The notes beneath the pieces were generated by a model. It was not told the DNA's origin and searched no databases. It worked only from the letters and a program-made list of their open reading frames with translations. From contig NC_089223.1 in the NCBI RefSeq assembly GCF_963924675.1, positions 5,468,881 through 5,532,880 of the forward strand: DNA of 64,000 bases. Reading direction: 5' to 3'. Within the stretch, counting starts at the first letter, position 1; each line of letters opens with the position of its first letter. The stretch is from Phocoena phocoena (taxonomy: Eukaryota > Chordata > Mammalia > Artiodactyla > Phocoenidae). Below, one piece after another: positions 10,830 to 22,475 of the stretch. A program made the translations under genes and the position numbers.

Positions 10830-11685
10830 CATTTCAGAGTAAGAGTAAATCAATTAATAATAGCTGATTTCAGTAAAAGCGATTGGTCAGTAGCAAAGAT
10901 ATTCTGTGTATACCAAAATTACAGTTTAAAATCATATTCTCAAGTTCACGTTTTATAATTTTAACTAAAGAGTACCACACTTATAAAGAAGTAATTACAA
11001 CATTTAATCAAAACTACAAATCTGCTTTTGATATAATCACAGTAGGGTATAAACTTAAGAGCTAAATTTCAAAGATGAACACTTTTTAGAGGTGACCTAG
11101 GAAACAGCTCTAAATCATTAATTACTGCTAGAAATAAACTAACAGAGGAGAAGTTTAAACAAATATTAAGAAAATAAATGGCTGAACATGGCTTGTCTGT
11201 TTCTAGGACAGAAGTTAAGCTTCATTTGATTATCAGATTTTGGAAATTTCCATGTCATTTTTTTTTCACTGCCGATTTCCTTCACGTACAAAGAGTAGAA
11301 ATATCAAAAATGACATATCACAGACATTCCTTCCAAATGTTGGGGTTTGTGTGGGGATGGAAAGTGTTATGAAGAAAACTGCTTTCAAATTTCCAGCTCA
11401 GTTTGGAAGGTTAAAAAGGAAAAAAAACAGTTGTAGTAAGAGCAAAAATCATAGTTTGTAGAGAAACATTTACATCTGAAATGTGGTTTTAGCAATTAAA
11501 TTATTCTTCTCACTCTAGTTCTGCAGCTGCCCTTGAATTTACCCTAAGATATCAATGCTTGGCTGTCATATTTCTTATCTAATGATTCCTGTAATTTGCC
11601 TAAATGAAATTTAAAAAATAAGGTAGAATTAGAACATAGGAAAAATTTTAATTTTGGCCTTTGAACCATCAGTCGAAACAGCAGA
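10830..11685. other. No recognised feature
   Basis: AT-rich single-copy-looking sequence. The short frames here (60 to 73 codons) have no features of real proteins. Confidence 0.5.
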
Positions 11686-11785
11686 TATGACTATCAAAAT
11701 GCAGATTCCTTTGCCCCAATCCTGACTTTTAGGACAAAGTATCCTGGAATCTGCATTTTGATAATTCTTGTGCACTCAAGTTTTC
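11685..11785. repeat. Palindromic MER5-like DNA-transposon relic / hairpin
   Basis: Perfect 18-bp inverted repeat: TATCAAAATGCAGATTCC at 11692-11709 and its complement GGAATCTGCATTTTGATA at 11746-11763, with a 36-base loop that includes a further CTTTG/CAAAG pair. The text resembles the centre of MER5-type (hAT-Charlie) palindromic MITEs. Assignment is tentative; the inverted repeat itself is certain. Confidence 0.6.
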
Positions 11786-11789
11786 CAAA

Positions 11790-12431
11790 TGTAACTGAGC
11801 AGGACCCTATGGGGTCTTCCTGGGACAGACCCCTCCTCCCATGTCCTCTGCCTCTTGTTTGTAGGAATGCTGTAGTCTCTCACGCATCCTTGAGTCACAA
11901 AAGCCTGGCTTAAGAATTAGGGATTGAAAGGATGTGAACATGTAGTGACAAAAGTGCAGTTGGGCCAGGAGAACTGGTAACAGTTTAAACAGTAAATTGG
12001 CCATATGGCAGCCACAGAATCTGTAGCTCCTCCCTGAAGTACCTAGGTAATGGTATCTGATGTACATTTCCTGAGCTGTTTTACAGTTGCTAAACCCCCC
12101 ACCAAATGGAAGGAGTTAACTACTTGATGACTGTGAGCATGTAGTCCCCAGACCTACTGGAGACTGACGTCAACCTCTGTGACCCTGTCCTGTTACCTCA
12201 CCATCAACCAACCAGAGAATTGTGTGTGAGCTGATCACACACCCTGTGACTCCCCTCCCTCACCTTGCCTTTAAAACTTCTTCCCGAAAATCCATCAGGG
12301 AGTTTTAAGCATGAGCCACACTGTTTTCCTTGCATGGCCCTTGCAATAAACCTTTCTCTGCTCCAAACTCTGACATTTCGTCTTGTTTGGCCTCACTCTG
12401 CATCAGGCACACAAACTTGGGCTCAACAACA
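11790..12431 (+). mobile_element. Probable solo LTR of an ERV1-class element
   Basis: Starts TGTAACTGAGCAGGACC and ends ...GGCTCAACAACA, so it has the TG...CA shape of an LTR, about 640 bp. Inside, a TTTAAAAC TATA-like box (12270) and an AATAAACC polyadenylation signal (12345) precede TTTCTCTGCTCCAAACTC and TTGTTTGGCCTCACTCTGCATC, text I know from gammaretrovirus-like LTRs. No internal viral sequence lies next to it. I could not confirm a target duplication. Confidence 0.6.
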
Positions 12432-12514
12432 GAACCACTGCATTGAGAGAAATGAAGGGATTGCCTATGACTTCTCCTCACACATTTAGAGACAAGCCAA
12501 TGGGTAGAAAGTGC

Positions 12515-12625
12515 ACCAACGCAAGAGTCTGGAGAAGTGTGTTCTATACACGACTCTGAAACTTCCTAGCAGACTAACCTTGCATGGGTCACTGAACATC
12601 TATGACCCCCCAGAGTCCTCCTGTT
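12515..12625 (+). repeat. MIR core relic
   Basis: ACGACTCTGAAACTTCCTAG...ACCTTGCATGGGTCACTGAAC matches the MIR core (ctctgccacttactagctgtgtgaccttgggcaagtcact). Short and diverged. Confidence 0.5.
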
Positions 12626-12629
12626 CCTT

Positions 12630-13560
12630 GGGGTCATGGGGGGGGCGGTTAAAATAACATATGTGCAGGCTCTTTCTCTCCTGCCATAAAAATGTGTGAT
12701 ATTCTTAGTGTTAATCTTCTCAGAATAGGTTAAAGAATAATATGTTTTAAAAATATATACATTTCTATTTCCAACAAAAAAGAAAAGAATAAAAACCAAG
12801 GAAGAAATATTTTTAACTATTTGTACATTTATGACAGTATTAAATAAAAATTTCCCTAATTATTATTCTTCTTAATTTAATAGCTGTTACTTGTGTTACT
12901 TTTTCACCTGGAATCAAAAAGCACATTTGCCTCCACTGATTAAAAACAGACAAGTTTCACTGTATAAAGCATTGTCTACTTTTTGATACAATTGCATTTC
13001 CACAAGTTCCTGAAAATCTTTTTTTGTTGTTGAAGCATGTATGCATTGGGGATTATAATATCTTTTGCTTTTTATTTCAGAAAAGAAGCATGACTTATTT
13101 TGACATGTGTGACTAATATGATCACAACCTTAGGGAAATTAAATTGTTTTCTGGAGACATCAGTAAGGAATACTGACTGGAACTATTCCTGTCTGACATA
13201 TGGATTGTAGCACACCAAGGCTACAAACTGTCAGCATGAACAAATACTAAAAGGAATATATTTAGCTAGTTGCTGAAACTGGTCAAGTCACTGATGAGTC
13301 AGTAGACTCACTGGCCAGTTGCACAAGCTTCTCACCATTTTGGAACCTCAGGAGCCAGGTGGAAAATGAAGAAACAGGATCAGAAAATGAAGGCACCATC
13401 CAGGATCAGGGTTCTGTGATGTACCTGATATCAACATGATCTGAAAACAGGGATGCTGCAGCTAACAATAAAGGGTGGAGAGGAAAATTAGAAAGGAAAA
13501 GTCTAAAACTACAGAGAAATGAAAGTAAATTGTAAAGACAAAGTGCTATGTACTGCTATA
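12630..13560. other. No recognised feature
   Basis: AT-rich, then mixed-composition sequence. Nothing that I can assign. Confidence 0.5.
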
Positions 13561-13564
13561 ACTG

Positions 13565-13701
13565 AAGAGAGAGGGTGAGGGAGAGGAAGGAGGAGAAGAA
13601 GAAGAGGAAGAAGAAGAAGGAGGAGGAGGAGGAGGGGGAGGGGAGGGGGAGGGGGAGGAGGGGGAGGAGAAGAAGGAGAAGAGGAAGAAAAGGAAGAAGA
13701 A
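13565..13701. repeat. Polypurine (GGA/GAA/GGGGA)n tract
   Basis: Unbroken purine run on the + strand for over 100 bases, with several GGGGA and GGAGG blocks. The 109-codon frame on the opposite strand, rich in Ser, Pro and Leu, is only the complement of this tract. Confidence 0.95.
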
Positions 13702-13749
13702 AACAGAAAATGCAGCAGAAGGTTTAGTTTAAGGGAAGAATGGCCAGAT

Positions 13750-14045
13750 GGCCTTGTGGTGAAGCATGAAGTCTTCAGAGACAGGCTGCCTCTGTTAGAA
13801 TCACAGCTCTGCATTTCTAGCTGTGTGACCTTGGCCAAGTGACTTAGCCTCTCTGTGTTTCATAGCTGTAAAATGGGAATAGTGCTAGAGAGTGCTCACA
13901 GGTTCATTTTATCACTCAGTGAGAAAGCTCTCAAATGTTAATTTTATCAATGTTATTAAATGGATCATACAGTTAATATTCAAAGTTACCCACAAATAGT
14001 ATCTGACATATAAGCACTTGGCAAATAAATATTGATTTAGTTATT
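13750..14045 (+). repeat. MIR SINE
   Basis: GAAGTCTTCAGAGACAGGC, GAATCACAGCTCTGCATTTC, TAGCTGTGTGACCTTGGCC, GACTTAGCCTCTCTGTG and TGTAAAATGGGAATAG follow the MIR consensus in order. AAGCACTTGGCAAATAAATA at the far end fits the MIR tail. Confidence 0.85.
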
Positions 14046-14049
14046 ATTA

Positions 14050-15475
14050 TTTTTAATTTGAAGTCTCAGCTCTTCTAAGTTTTGTTCTGGAAGTTAATCT
14101 ACTAAAAATTTGAAAATAAATTTTCTTTTGATTTTTTTAATGTACCTAGAATAGGAAGAAAGACATTTTCCCCTTATTAATCTGCTTTATTTTTACTCAG
14201 AATGAAATTATACAGATGTTTCAGTATAATTACTATCAACCTTATTCTAAGATTGCATAAATAAAAATTAAAAGACATGTTTTTAAAAATGTCAAAGGCA
14301 TATTTTAAAATTCTGATGGGTCGTTGATTATATTATTCCATCTGACTTAGATTTTTAAGGCCAAAATCATAATTCAAAAGCTTCTGGGTGGATATATGAC
14401 ATTTAAAAAGTACTAATTAAACGAATCAATGTGAGCTATGCAGACTTGGGATTAACCAGGCAGATTTTAAAAGGAAATAAATGAGACAGTATTGTGAGTC
14501 CTACCTTGTAATTTTATGGCTGAAATATTTCATCAGTCTGATTCCGACAGGGGATTCTTAGTGGGCCCTAGGAGAAGGATGAGTAGTCACATTGCTGCCT
14601 GTGGCTGGATTTTATAGATGTGCTGTGCACTTTAGAAGGGAAGCAAGGAGACCCAAGCGTGCTGTCGTTGGGTTCACTGTTGCTGCTCTGGTCTGTGAAC
14701 GCTGCAGTAACTGCTCGTACCTGTCACAGTGTTATTTAACGGCTGTGGGCTGAATTCATCAGTATTAAGAGCTGAGACTGACAGAAATTCAAAACATGAT
14801 CTGTCTGGCATTAAAAGAATACCAAAGGAACATTGGCACGGCCCCCCCAACTCCTTTCCAAGGACATAATCGAAAGATAGTTGGACAGCCCACACCACCC
14901 ACAGTTCCCAGGTGGCTAGCAAATAAACGGATCATTACTGAGCAGCAGAGTTCCATGATATTTGAAACAAACTGTCCATGACTATTTTTCGAGTTTAGAA
15001 ACAACTAGGAATTCATTCTTTGACATATAAAGAAAAGTCTTCATTATTTTCAAAGGAAGAAAGTAATCTAATGTGAGGTGAGGATAAAATAATTTCTATT
15101 GCTTTCTGCTGCTACAGTTTTTCTCTTACTCCGGGCAAAGCAAATGACTTATTTGGAAATTTAGAGTGCTTGTATTCTACTTTACATAAGTTATATAATT
15201 TGATTAATATACCTCTAACCTTAACAGAATTGTGGCTCCAGGAATTAATAGGAATTTGTTGCACTTTTGCTAAAGTTAATATATTTCAATCTGTTTACAC
15301 ATGTAACAGATGTCATAGTTCAAGAGGCATGACTGGTTTTGATACAACAGAATTAAGAGAATGAATTAAGTTATTTTAAAGTCACCTAGGCATAATTATA
15401 TGGGCAAGCAATGGTTGGAATAATCTGTAATGGCTAAATGTTTGGCAACTTAAAAGTTTAAAAGTGTATGGTATT
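14050..15475. other. No recognised feature
   Basis: Mixed sequence, AT-rich at both ends with a moderately GC-rich middle (14550-14960). Short overlapping frames on both strands at 14674-15004 have no recognisable domain. Confidence 0.45.
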
Positions 15476-15486
15476 AAGGAACAAAA

Positions 15487-15829
15487 TTTTTTTTTTGAGG
15501 GGGTGGCTGTGTTGAGTCTTCATTACTGTGTGCGGACTTTTCTCTATTTGCTAGGAGCGGGGGCTACTCTTCGTTGTGGTGCACAGGCTTCTCATTGTGG
15601 TGGCTTCTCTTGTCATGGAGCATGGGCTCTAGGCGCATGGGCTTCAGTAGCTGTGGCACATGGGCTCAGTAGTTGTGGCTCGCAGGCTCTAGAACGCAGG
15701 CTCAGTAGTTGTGGTGTGTGGGTTTAGTTGCTCCGCGGCATGTGGGATCTTCCTGGACCAGGGCTTGGTCCCATGTTCCCTGCATTGGCAGGCGGATTCG
15801 TAACCACCACAGCACCAGGGAAGCCCCGT
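15487..15829 (-). mobile_element. Longer CHR-type SINE, reverse orientation, with target duplication
   Basis: Reverse complement of a CHR SINE: a poly-T run at the left (the tail), the long tandem-like body with repeated 'cagtagttgtgg' units, and the tRNA-derived head at the right, ending CCAGGGAAGCCC. The flanks repeat GGAACAAAA at 15478-15486 and 15830-15838. The body is about 130 bp longer than that of the copy at 11-222. The frame at 15464-15727 is repeat sequence. Confidence 0.9.
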
Positions 15830-15914
15830 GGAACAAAAATTTTTTACATAGATATAAAAGTTGCCCTTCCTCTTTAGGTCCATTCTACATTCTACAATTC
15901 AATTGCTTTTTTTA

Positions 15915-16490
15915 AATAACAGCTTTATTGCAGCATGTATTATGTCAGTACTTCATTCTTTTTTATCACCAAATGATTCCTTTGTTGACAAAAATACGGC
16001 CATGTAGGTACAGACCACATTTTGTTTATTCATTCTTCAGTTGATGGACACTTGGTTTGTTTCCACCATTGGGCTATTGTGAACAGCGCTGCTATGAACA
16101 TGATGCCCAAGTTCTTGTGTGGCATGTGTTTCTGTTTTCTCAACATATACGTACAAGTGGGTCTTGTTGGATCTTGTGGTAAGTCGATGTTTAACATTTT
16201 GAGGAACCTGTAAAGTATTTTTCAATATGGTCCCACTATTTCACACTTCTACCAGCAATGTACGAGGATTCCATTTTTCCACATTCTTATCAACACCTAT
16301 TACTGTCTTTTTAATTTGAGCCATCCTAGGGTGTGGTGTGGTATCTCATTGTGGTTTTGATTTGCGCTTCCTTTGTAATTAATAACGCTGAGTATCTTTT
16401 TGTGTACTTATTGGACATTTGTGTATCCTTTTTTTAATGCCTATTCAATTCCTTTGCCAATTTTTAAATTGGTTTGTCTTTTTTAAATTG
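15915..16490 (-). mobile_element. Old L1 ORF2 C-terminal fragment
   Basis: Antisense L1 text: TTCAGTTGATGGACACTTGG, GGCTATTGTGAACAGCGCTG, a TACCAGCAATGTACGAGG-type segment, and GTATCTCATTGTGGTTTTGA. Strong divergence marks an ancient L1M-type copy. Confidence 0.8.
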
Positions 16491-17165
16491 ATTTTTAAAA
16501 AACTTTTTTATGTTTCATAGCAAAATTGAGGGGATGATACAGAGGTATGCTAGAGATCTATGTCCTGACACAGGCATCACCTCCCCCATTATCAGCACCC
16601 CCATCGGAGTGGTACATTTGTTAAAACTGATGAACCTACGTTGACACATCATAATCACCCATAGTTTACATTTTAGTTCAGTCTTGGTGTTATATATTCT
16701 GTGGGTTTGGACAATAATGACATGTGTTCATCATCATGGTATCATACAGAATATTTTCACTCTCTGAAAACTCACTCTGAAAATTGTCTGTGCTCCACCT
16801 ATTCATCTCCCCCCAACACCACAACCCAACCCCTGGCAACCACTTATCTTTTTACTGTCTCCATAGTTTTGCCTTTTCCAGAATGTCATATAATTGGAAT
16901 CACACAGTATATATAGCCTTTTCAGATGGGCTTCTTTCACTCAGTGATGTGCATTTAAGGTTGTCCCATGTCTTTTCATGGCTTGATAGCTCATTTATTT
17001 TTAGCACTGAATAATATTCTATCTTCTGGATGTAACACAGTCATTTATTCATTTACCTACTGAAGGACATCTTAGTTGCTTCCAAGTTTTGGAAATTATG
17101 AAAAAAGCTGTTATAAATACCTATGTGCAGGTTTCCGTGTGAACCTAAGTTTTCAGTCTTCACGA
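16491..17165 (-). mobile_element. Second old L1 3' fragment
   Basis: Antisense L1 3' UTR and ORF2 end of another old subfamily: CCCCTGGCAACCACTTATC, GAATGTCATATAATTGGAATC, GGTTGTCCCATGTC, AATAATATTCTATCTTCTGG. It lies in the same direction as the previous fragment but starts again at a 3' UTR, so it is a separate copy or subfamily. Confidence 0.7.
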
Positions 17166-17254
17166 TCTAGGAAGCAGGTACTCTTATTATCTTCATTTGT
17201 CTCTCCATTTTACATATTTAAAAAGAAATATACACAAATAAGTGATTTATTTTG
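17165..17254 (-). repeat. MIR, first half (split by an LTR)
   Basis: AAGCAGGTACTCTTATTATC followed by CATTTTACATATTTAAAAAG fits the reverse MIR segment 'ggtactattattatccccattttacagatg'. The remaining MIR text resumes at 17795. Confidence 0.6.
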
Positions 17255-17257
17255 GTA

Positions 17258-17794
17258 GCTAGGCTCTTAGATGGTCTTCTATAAAACCCTATCTCCTGTT
17301 ATGAGCATGGTGGGACCTGTGATTTGTTTCTTGCCAATAGAGTATGGCCTGGTATTGGTATATCACTTCTGTGTTAGGATACATGAGATTGTAAATCTCA
17401 TCTTGTTACCAAACTCTCCCTATTGATTCTTTTTTGTCCTGGCTTTGGTGAAGTAAAGCTGCCATATAAAGAGGCCCATGTCACAAGGAACTAAAGGTGG
17501 CCTCCAGCTAACAGCTAGATGCTGGTGTCCTAAGTCCAATAACCTGTAAGGAATTGAATCCTACTAACAATCATGTGAACTTGGAAGTGTGTCTTTCCCC
17601 AGTCTAGCCTGATATGAGACCCCAGTCTTGGCCGACACCTTGAATTTCAGCCTTGTGAAATACCCTGGAGCAGGGAACCCAGTCAAGTCCTGCCCAGATT
17701 TCCAACCCAGAGAAACTATGGGATAATAAATACATGACTTTTTAAGGTGCTAATTTTGTGGTTATTTGTTATACAGCAATAAATAAGTAACACT
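17258..17794 (+). mobile_element. MLT1-type LTR (ERVL-MaLR), inserted in a MIR
   Basis: Contains MLT1 landmarks in order: GACACCTTGAATTTCAGCC, a GAGAAACTATGGGATAATAA variant of 'agaactgtgagataataaa', and TTTGTGGTTATTTGTTATACAGC followed by the end AATAAGTAACA. Ancient non-autonomous LTR. The MIR halves on either side fit together when it is removed. The start is approximate. Confidence 0.65.
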
Positions 17795-17880
17795 TGCCCA
17801 AGGTCATACATGTAGTAAATTGGTGAGTAAGGATATAAAACTTGGTAGTCAAGCTCTGATTTGGGAAGTTTATGCTGACT
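17795..17880 (-). repeat. MIR, second half
   Basis: CTTGCCCAAGGTCATACATG, TAGTAAATTGGTGAG and a degraded 'gagctgggattcgaac' segment follow the reverse MIR consensus and continue the piece at 17165-17254. Confidence 0.65.
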
Positions 17881-17884
17881 GCTG

Positions 17885-20430
17885 TAATTTTAGAGCTTTT
17901 TACATTAGGATTTTTTCCCTATATTTCAGTGGTCATTTCTCTAATACTAGTTAGACTTATAAAATGTCTCATTATAAAAGCCTAAATTAAGGGGTTAGAT
18001 CTAGGAGTCAGATGATTCTCTCTGGTGGAGGTACTGGATATCTATTTACATCCATTGATGAATAGAGATTTTGAAGGTTTTCCTGGGTTGGGGGAAGACT
18101 TGGACTTCACCCATAACTAGTATTCAGATAAACGCGAGTTTAACAGAGGCTCCAGCAGCTGTCATTGTGCATGGGAGGTGATGGGGTTTCTGATACTGAA
18201 CTAGCTATAAGACAGGATAGCATCTAGAACAATCGCCCACCACTCGGAGGCAGGTTCTAATGGCATCTATGTGCTTTGTGAAGAAGAGGACCTGTGGGAG
18301 TTGAAAGAGCTGCTTCCCTTGACTCCACAAAGCACTGGCACTTATGCAAACTTACTGTGGGACCCAACTGACCGTAAGACAGAGGATAGGATTTTTCTCA
18401 CTTGACAAGTGTGTCAAGAGAGGTGCAACTCCACAGAGCCGAGGCTCAGATAATTCTTCCCCCAGTGGCATCTTCACTGAGCACCCGGTCCCGCTCAGTG
18501 GTCCCACTTCTGGTGCAGTGTCTGTGGGCTGCCTGTGCCCGAGGCAGGGGACCCCATCCCAGTGACTTTTGGCAAAGACCAGCAAACAGTACCCATAAAT
18601 ATTTGAGTGGAGGTGGTGATGGGGAACTTGGCAGTCAAGCAGATGAGAGTTTAGGGAATTCAAGTTTAATATAGTTGTAAGGACATTTTCTGTGTAGGCT
18701 GATGAAGCTGGGAGAAAATTAACCTATCGAATGCCACAGAACAATCACTCACTTGCCTGTGCATGATGGCTCCTGTGTACAATTGTTGATCATTTTCTGA
18801 AGAAAGTTGTTCCTGAATATTTTATGCTGACTTGGAGTTATCTGAAAGTACTAAACAAAACCACGTAAATTATCTTTGAAAATGAAAGTTTTTTACGTCA
18901 GTCTCCAGTCACTACTGATTAAGTGCCTGTTTGCTGAAGAGAGGGAGAGAGACAGAGACAGACACAGAGAGAGACTTGGGAAGGTTGAGTAGATAAGGAA
19001 ATATCTCCATTAAGAAGTTTCCAACCCACTGAACCAGACTGAAACTGATGACTTGATCATGATATTTATCAAGTTAATGTCTAAAGACTGTAGTCTGTGA
19101 AAGATAGTGAAGCAGTTATGCAAATTTATGCATAAAAATATAAACCCCATATGCGCCTAGAGGGAGTGGTTTCTAGCCAAAATGCTAATGATATGAGATA
19201 ACAATACTCAGCGTCTCTACAGATTTTAGTTCACAGAGCTCAAAATGTATTACAAATTTATTATCTGCTAAATGAGAGTAAGTGATGTTATTTTCCTCTC
19301 TTACAAATTTCAAAAATGACTACATTTTAATTGGACAAAAATATACACATAGTAATAAAATCTTTGAAAGGAAAAACACCAGAAGACACATAAAATCACA
19401 TTTTTAGGAAATAGAAAATCTCGGTGACCCAACTGAATCGAATACATGAACAAAACTGCATGCAAATTTTAACATTATAAACATTTAAAGATTATTCCAT
19501 TCCACAGCATTTACATTTTTACTATAGAAGCTATAAAAAAAATTTTAAATAGTGTGAACTGTAGGTTATGTGAACAAAATATAGTGGCTGTCTTAAGGTA
19601 TTTACAAGCTAATGGAGAGAAGTGAATGAACATCTCTAAACTTAATCAGATGTTATGTGCTAAAAAACTCTAAGGAGTCACCTTAAGGGAACTGAAAAGG
19701 AAATAATTATCTGTGGTTGGCAATGTAAAGGGCAATTGAGCCAGATTCTGGACTATGTATAGCATTTCCCAGGTCTATATTGGAGGAAGTAAATTTGGGG
19801 AGAATAAAATAATGTTAACAAACTCCCAGAATGTGAAGTGTGATCAGTGGATGGTGGGGATCAGTGGATGGTGGGGGTGAGACTGAAGAGGCAGGTCAAT
19901 TTTGCTTTCTTTTACCTATGGAGAAACATAACATTCACTTTGTTGTTTTTTTGTATAAAATAAACAAAATTTGATGATGTTAGAAATTATTATGTTTCAC
20001 TTCTGTAGTATGGGCAGAAAAATAAGCAAGAATAAAATGAAGAATGAGGAAAATAAAGACAAAAGAAAAAGAGAATTAGAAAAATAGAAATAGGAAAACA
20101 ATTGAGAGGAAACAAGACACGTAAGGGGAAATTTGTAAATGAAAATGCATTGAACTTCTCCTCTGTATCAGGTATCCCGCATATGGTGACAGCATGTATT
20201 GGTTTTCCCACTCAAAACCAGCCCCCTCTTTCCCCACTGTCACAGCCCACCCCTACGACAGACATGAAAATTGCCAGATACTCACTTTTCCAAGTACCCT
20301 GACAGCTGTGGTTCGAAGGCTAGGACATAAAGAGATATATGAAGAGAAACCAGTCTTTGCTTGGTTGCTGTTGTGTGGGCAATCGGGCCTGGCATTTTGG
20401 AAGCCACCAGGCAGGTTTAAATCAAAGGAT
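17885..20430. other. No recognised repeat or gene; short 17-bp tandem duplication
   Basis: Longest interval without a confident element. It contains a small GA-rich run (18945-18975) and a direct duplication of GATCAGTGGATGGTGGG at 19842-19858 and 19859-19875. The moderately GC-rich patch 18100-18660 carries overlapping 73 to 103-codon frames on both strands with no recognisable domain. Such overlap on both strands is expected by chance in stop-poor DNA. Confidence 0.45.
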
Positions 20431-20438
20431 GAGGTCTT

Positions 20439-21400
20439 CAAGATGGTGGAGGAGTAAGACGTGGAAATCACCTTCCTCCCCGCAAATACATCAGAAATAC
20501 ATGGAACAAACCCTACAGAACACCTACTGAACGCTGGCAGAAGACCTCAGATCCCCCAAAAGGCAAGAAACTCCCCAAGTACCTGGGTAGGGCAAAAGAA
20601 AAAACAGAGAGAAAAGAATAGGGACGGGACCTGCACCTCTGGGAGGGAGCTGTGAAGGAGGAAAGGTTTCCACACGCTAGGAGCCCTTTCATGGGCGGAG
20701 ACTGCGGATGGCTGAGGAGGGGAGCTTCGGGGCCGCGGAGGAGAGCGCAGCCACAGGGGTGCGGAGGGCAAAGCGGAGAGGTTCCCGCACAGAGGATCGG
20801 TGCCAACCGGCACTCAGCCCGAGAGGCTTGTCTGCTCTCCTGCCGGGGCGGGCGGGGCTGGGAGCTGAGGCTTGGGCTACGGTCGGATCCCAGGGAGAGG
20901 ACTGGGGTTGGCGGCGTGAACACTGCCTGAAGGGGGCTCGTGCGCCACGGCTAGCCAGGAGGGAGTCCGGGAAAAGCTGTACCTGCCTAAGAGGGAAGAG
21001 ACCATTTTTCAGGGTGTGTGAAGAGAGGGATTAAGAGCACCACCTAAATGAGCTCCAGAGAAATGCGTGAGCCACGGCTATAAGCACAGACCTCAGAGAC
21101 GGGCATGAGACACTAAGGCTGCTGCTGCCGCCACCAAGAAGCCTGTGTGCGAGCACAGGTCACTATCCACACCCCGCTTCCTGGGAGCCTGTGCCTCCCA
21201 CCACTGCCAGGTTCCCGGGATCCAGGGACAACTCCCTCGGGAGAACGCACGGCGCGCCTCACGCTGGTGCAACGTCATGCTGGCCTCTACCGCCGCAGGC
21301 CCGCCCCGCATCCGTGCCCCTGCCTCCCCCCGGCCTGAGTGAGCCACAGACCCCGAATCCGCTGCTCCTTTAACCCAGTCCTGTCTGAGGGATAAACAGA
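20439..21400 (+). promoter_or_regulatory. L1 5' UTR, CpG-rich internal promoter region
   Basis: In intact L1s, the 5' UTR contains the internal RNA polymerase II promoter that drives the element. This copy keeps the element's first base region and a GC-rich, CpG-containing block that is unlike the AT-rich surroundings. Frames read here on both strands (for example 20513-20923 on minus) are by-products of high GC content. Whether it still initiates transcription, in either direction, is not visible from sequence. Confidence 0.6.
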
Positions 21401-22475
21401 CGCCCTCCGGCGACCTACACGCAGAGGTGGAGCCAAATCCAAAGCTGAAACCCAGGAGCTGTGCAAACAAAGAAGAGAAAGGGAAATCGCTCCCAGCAGC
21501 CTCAGGAGCAGCGGATTAAATCCCCGCAATCAACTTGACGTATGCTGCATCTGTGGAATACCTGAAGAGGCAACGAATCAGCCCAAAATTGAGGCCGTGG
21601 GCTTTGGGGGCAACTGTACACTTGGGGTTTGCTTTCTGCATCTAATTTGTATCTTGTTTTATGTTTATCTTAGTTTAGTATTCAGAGCTTATTATCATTG
21701 GTAGATTTGTTTATTGATTTGGTTGCTCTCTTCCTTTATAAATATATATATTTTTCCTTTTTCTCTTTTTGTGAATGTGCTTGTGTATGCTTCTTTGCAT
21801 TTTTAATAATTTATTAAATTTGTTTTTAACAATTTAAAATATTTATTTTAATATTTTTATTATAAAAATTTAATAATTTAATGATTATTAATTTTTTATT
21901 TTTAATAAAAATTATTTACTTTAATAACTTTATTTTATTTTTCTTTCTTTCTTTTTTTTGCTCCCTTTTCTTCTGAGAAGTGTGGCTGACATTGTCATGG
22001 TGCTCTGGCTGTGTGTCAAGCCTGAGCCTCTGAAGTGGGAGAGCTGAGTTCAGGATATTGGTCCACCAGAGACCTCCCTGCCCCACTTAATATCAAAAGG
22101 CAACAGCTCTCCCAGAGATCTCCATCTCAACGTTAAGACCCAGCTCCACTCAACGACCAGCAAGCTACAGTGCTGGACACACTATGCCAAACAACTAGCA
22201 AGACAGGAACACAACCCCACCCATTAGCAGAGAGGCTGCCTAAAATCATAATAAGTTCACAGACACCCAAAACACACCACTGGAAGTGGTCCTGCCCAGC
22301 AGAAAGACAAGATCCAGCCTCATCCACCAGACCACAGGCACCAGTCCCCTGCACCAGGAAGCCTACACAACCCACTGAACCAACCTTACTCACTGGGGTC
22401 AGACACCAAAATCAATGGGAACTACAAACATGCAGCCTGTGAAAAGGAGACCCCAAACACAGTAAGTTAAGCAAA

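Noticed and set aside
13509..13838. 109-codon minus-strand frame rich in Ser, Pro and Leu
   Set aside because: It is the complement of the polypurine tract plus part of a MIR; composition follows the repeat.
15464..15915. Frames of 64 to 87 codons
   Set aside because: They translate the reverse CHR SINE.
20513..21529. Several 60 to 136-codon frames on both strands in GC-rich DNA
   Set aside because: They lie in the L1 5' UTR, where high GC lowers stop frequency; L1 has no such ORF in this position that I know of.
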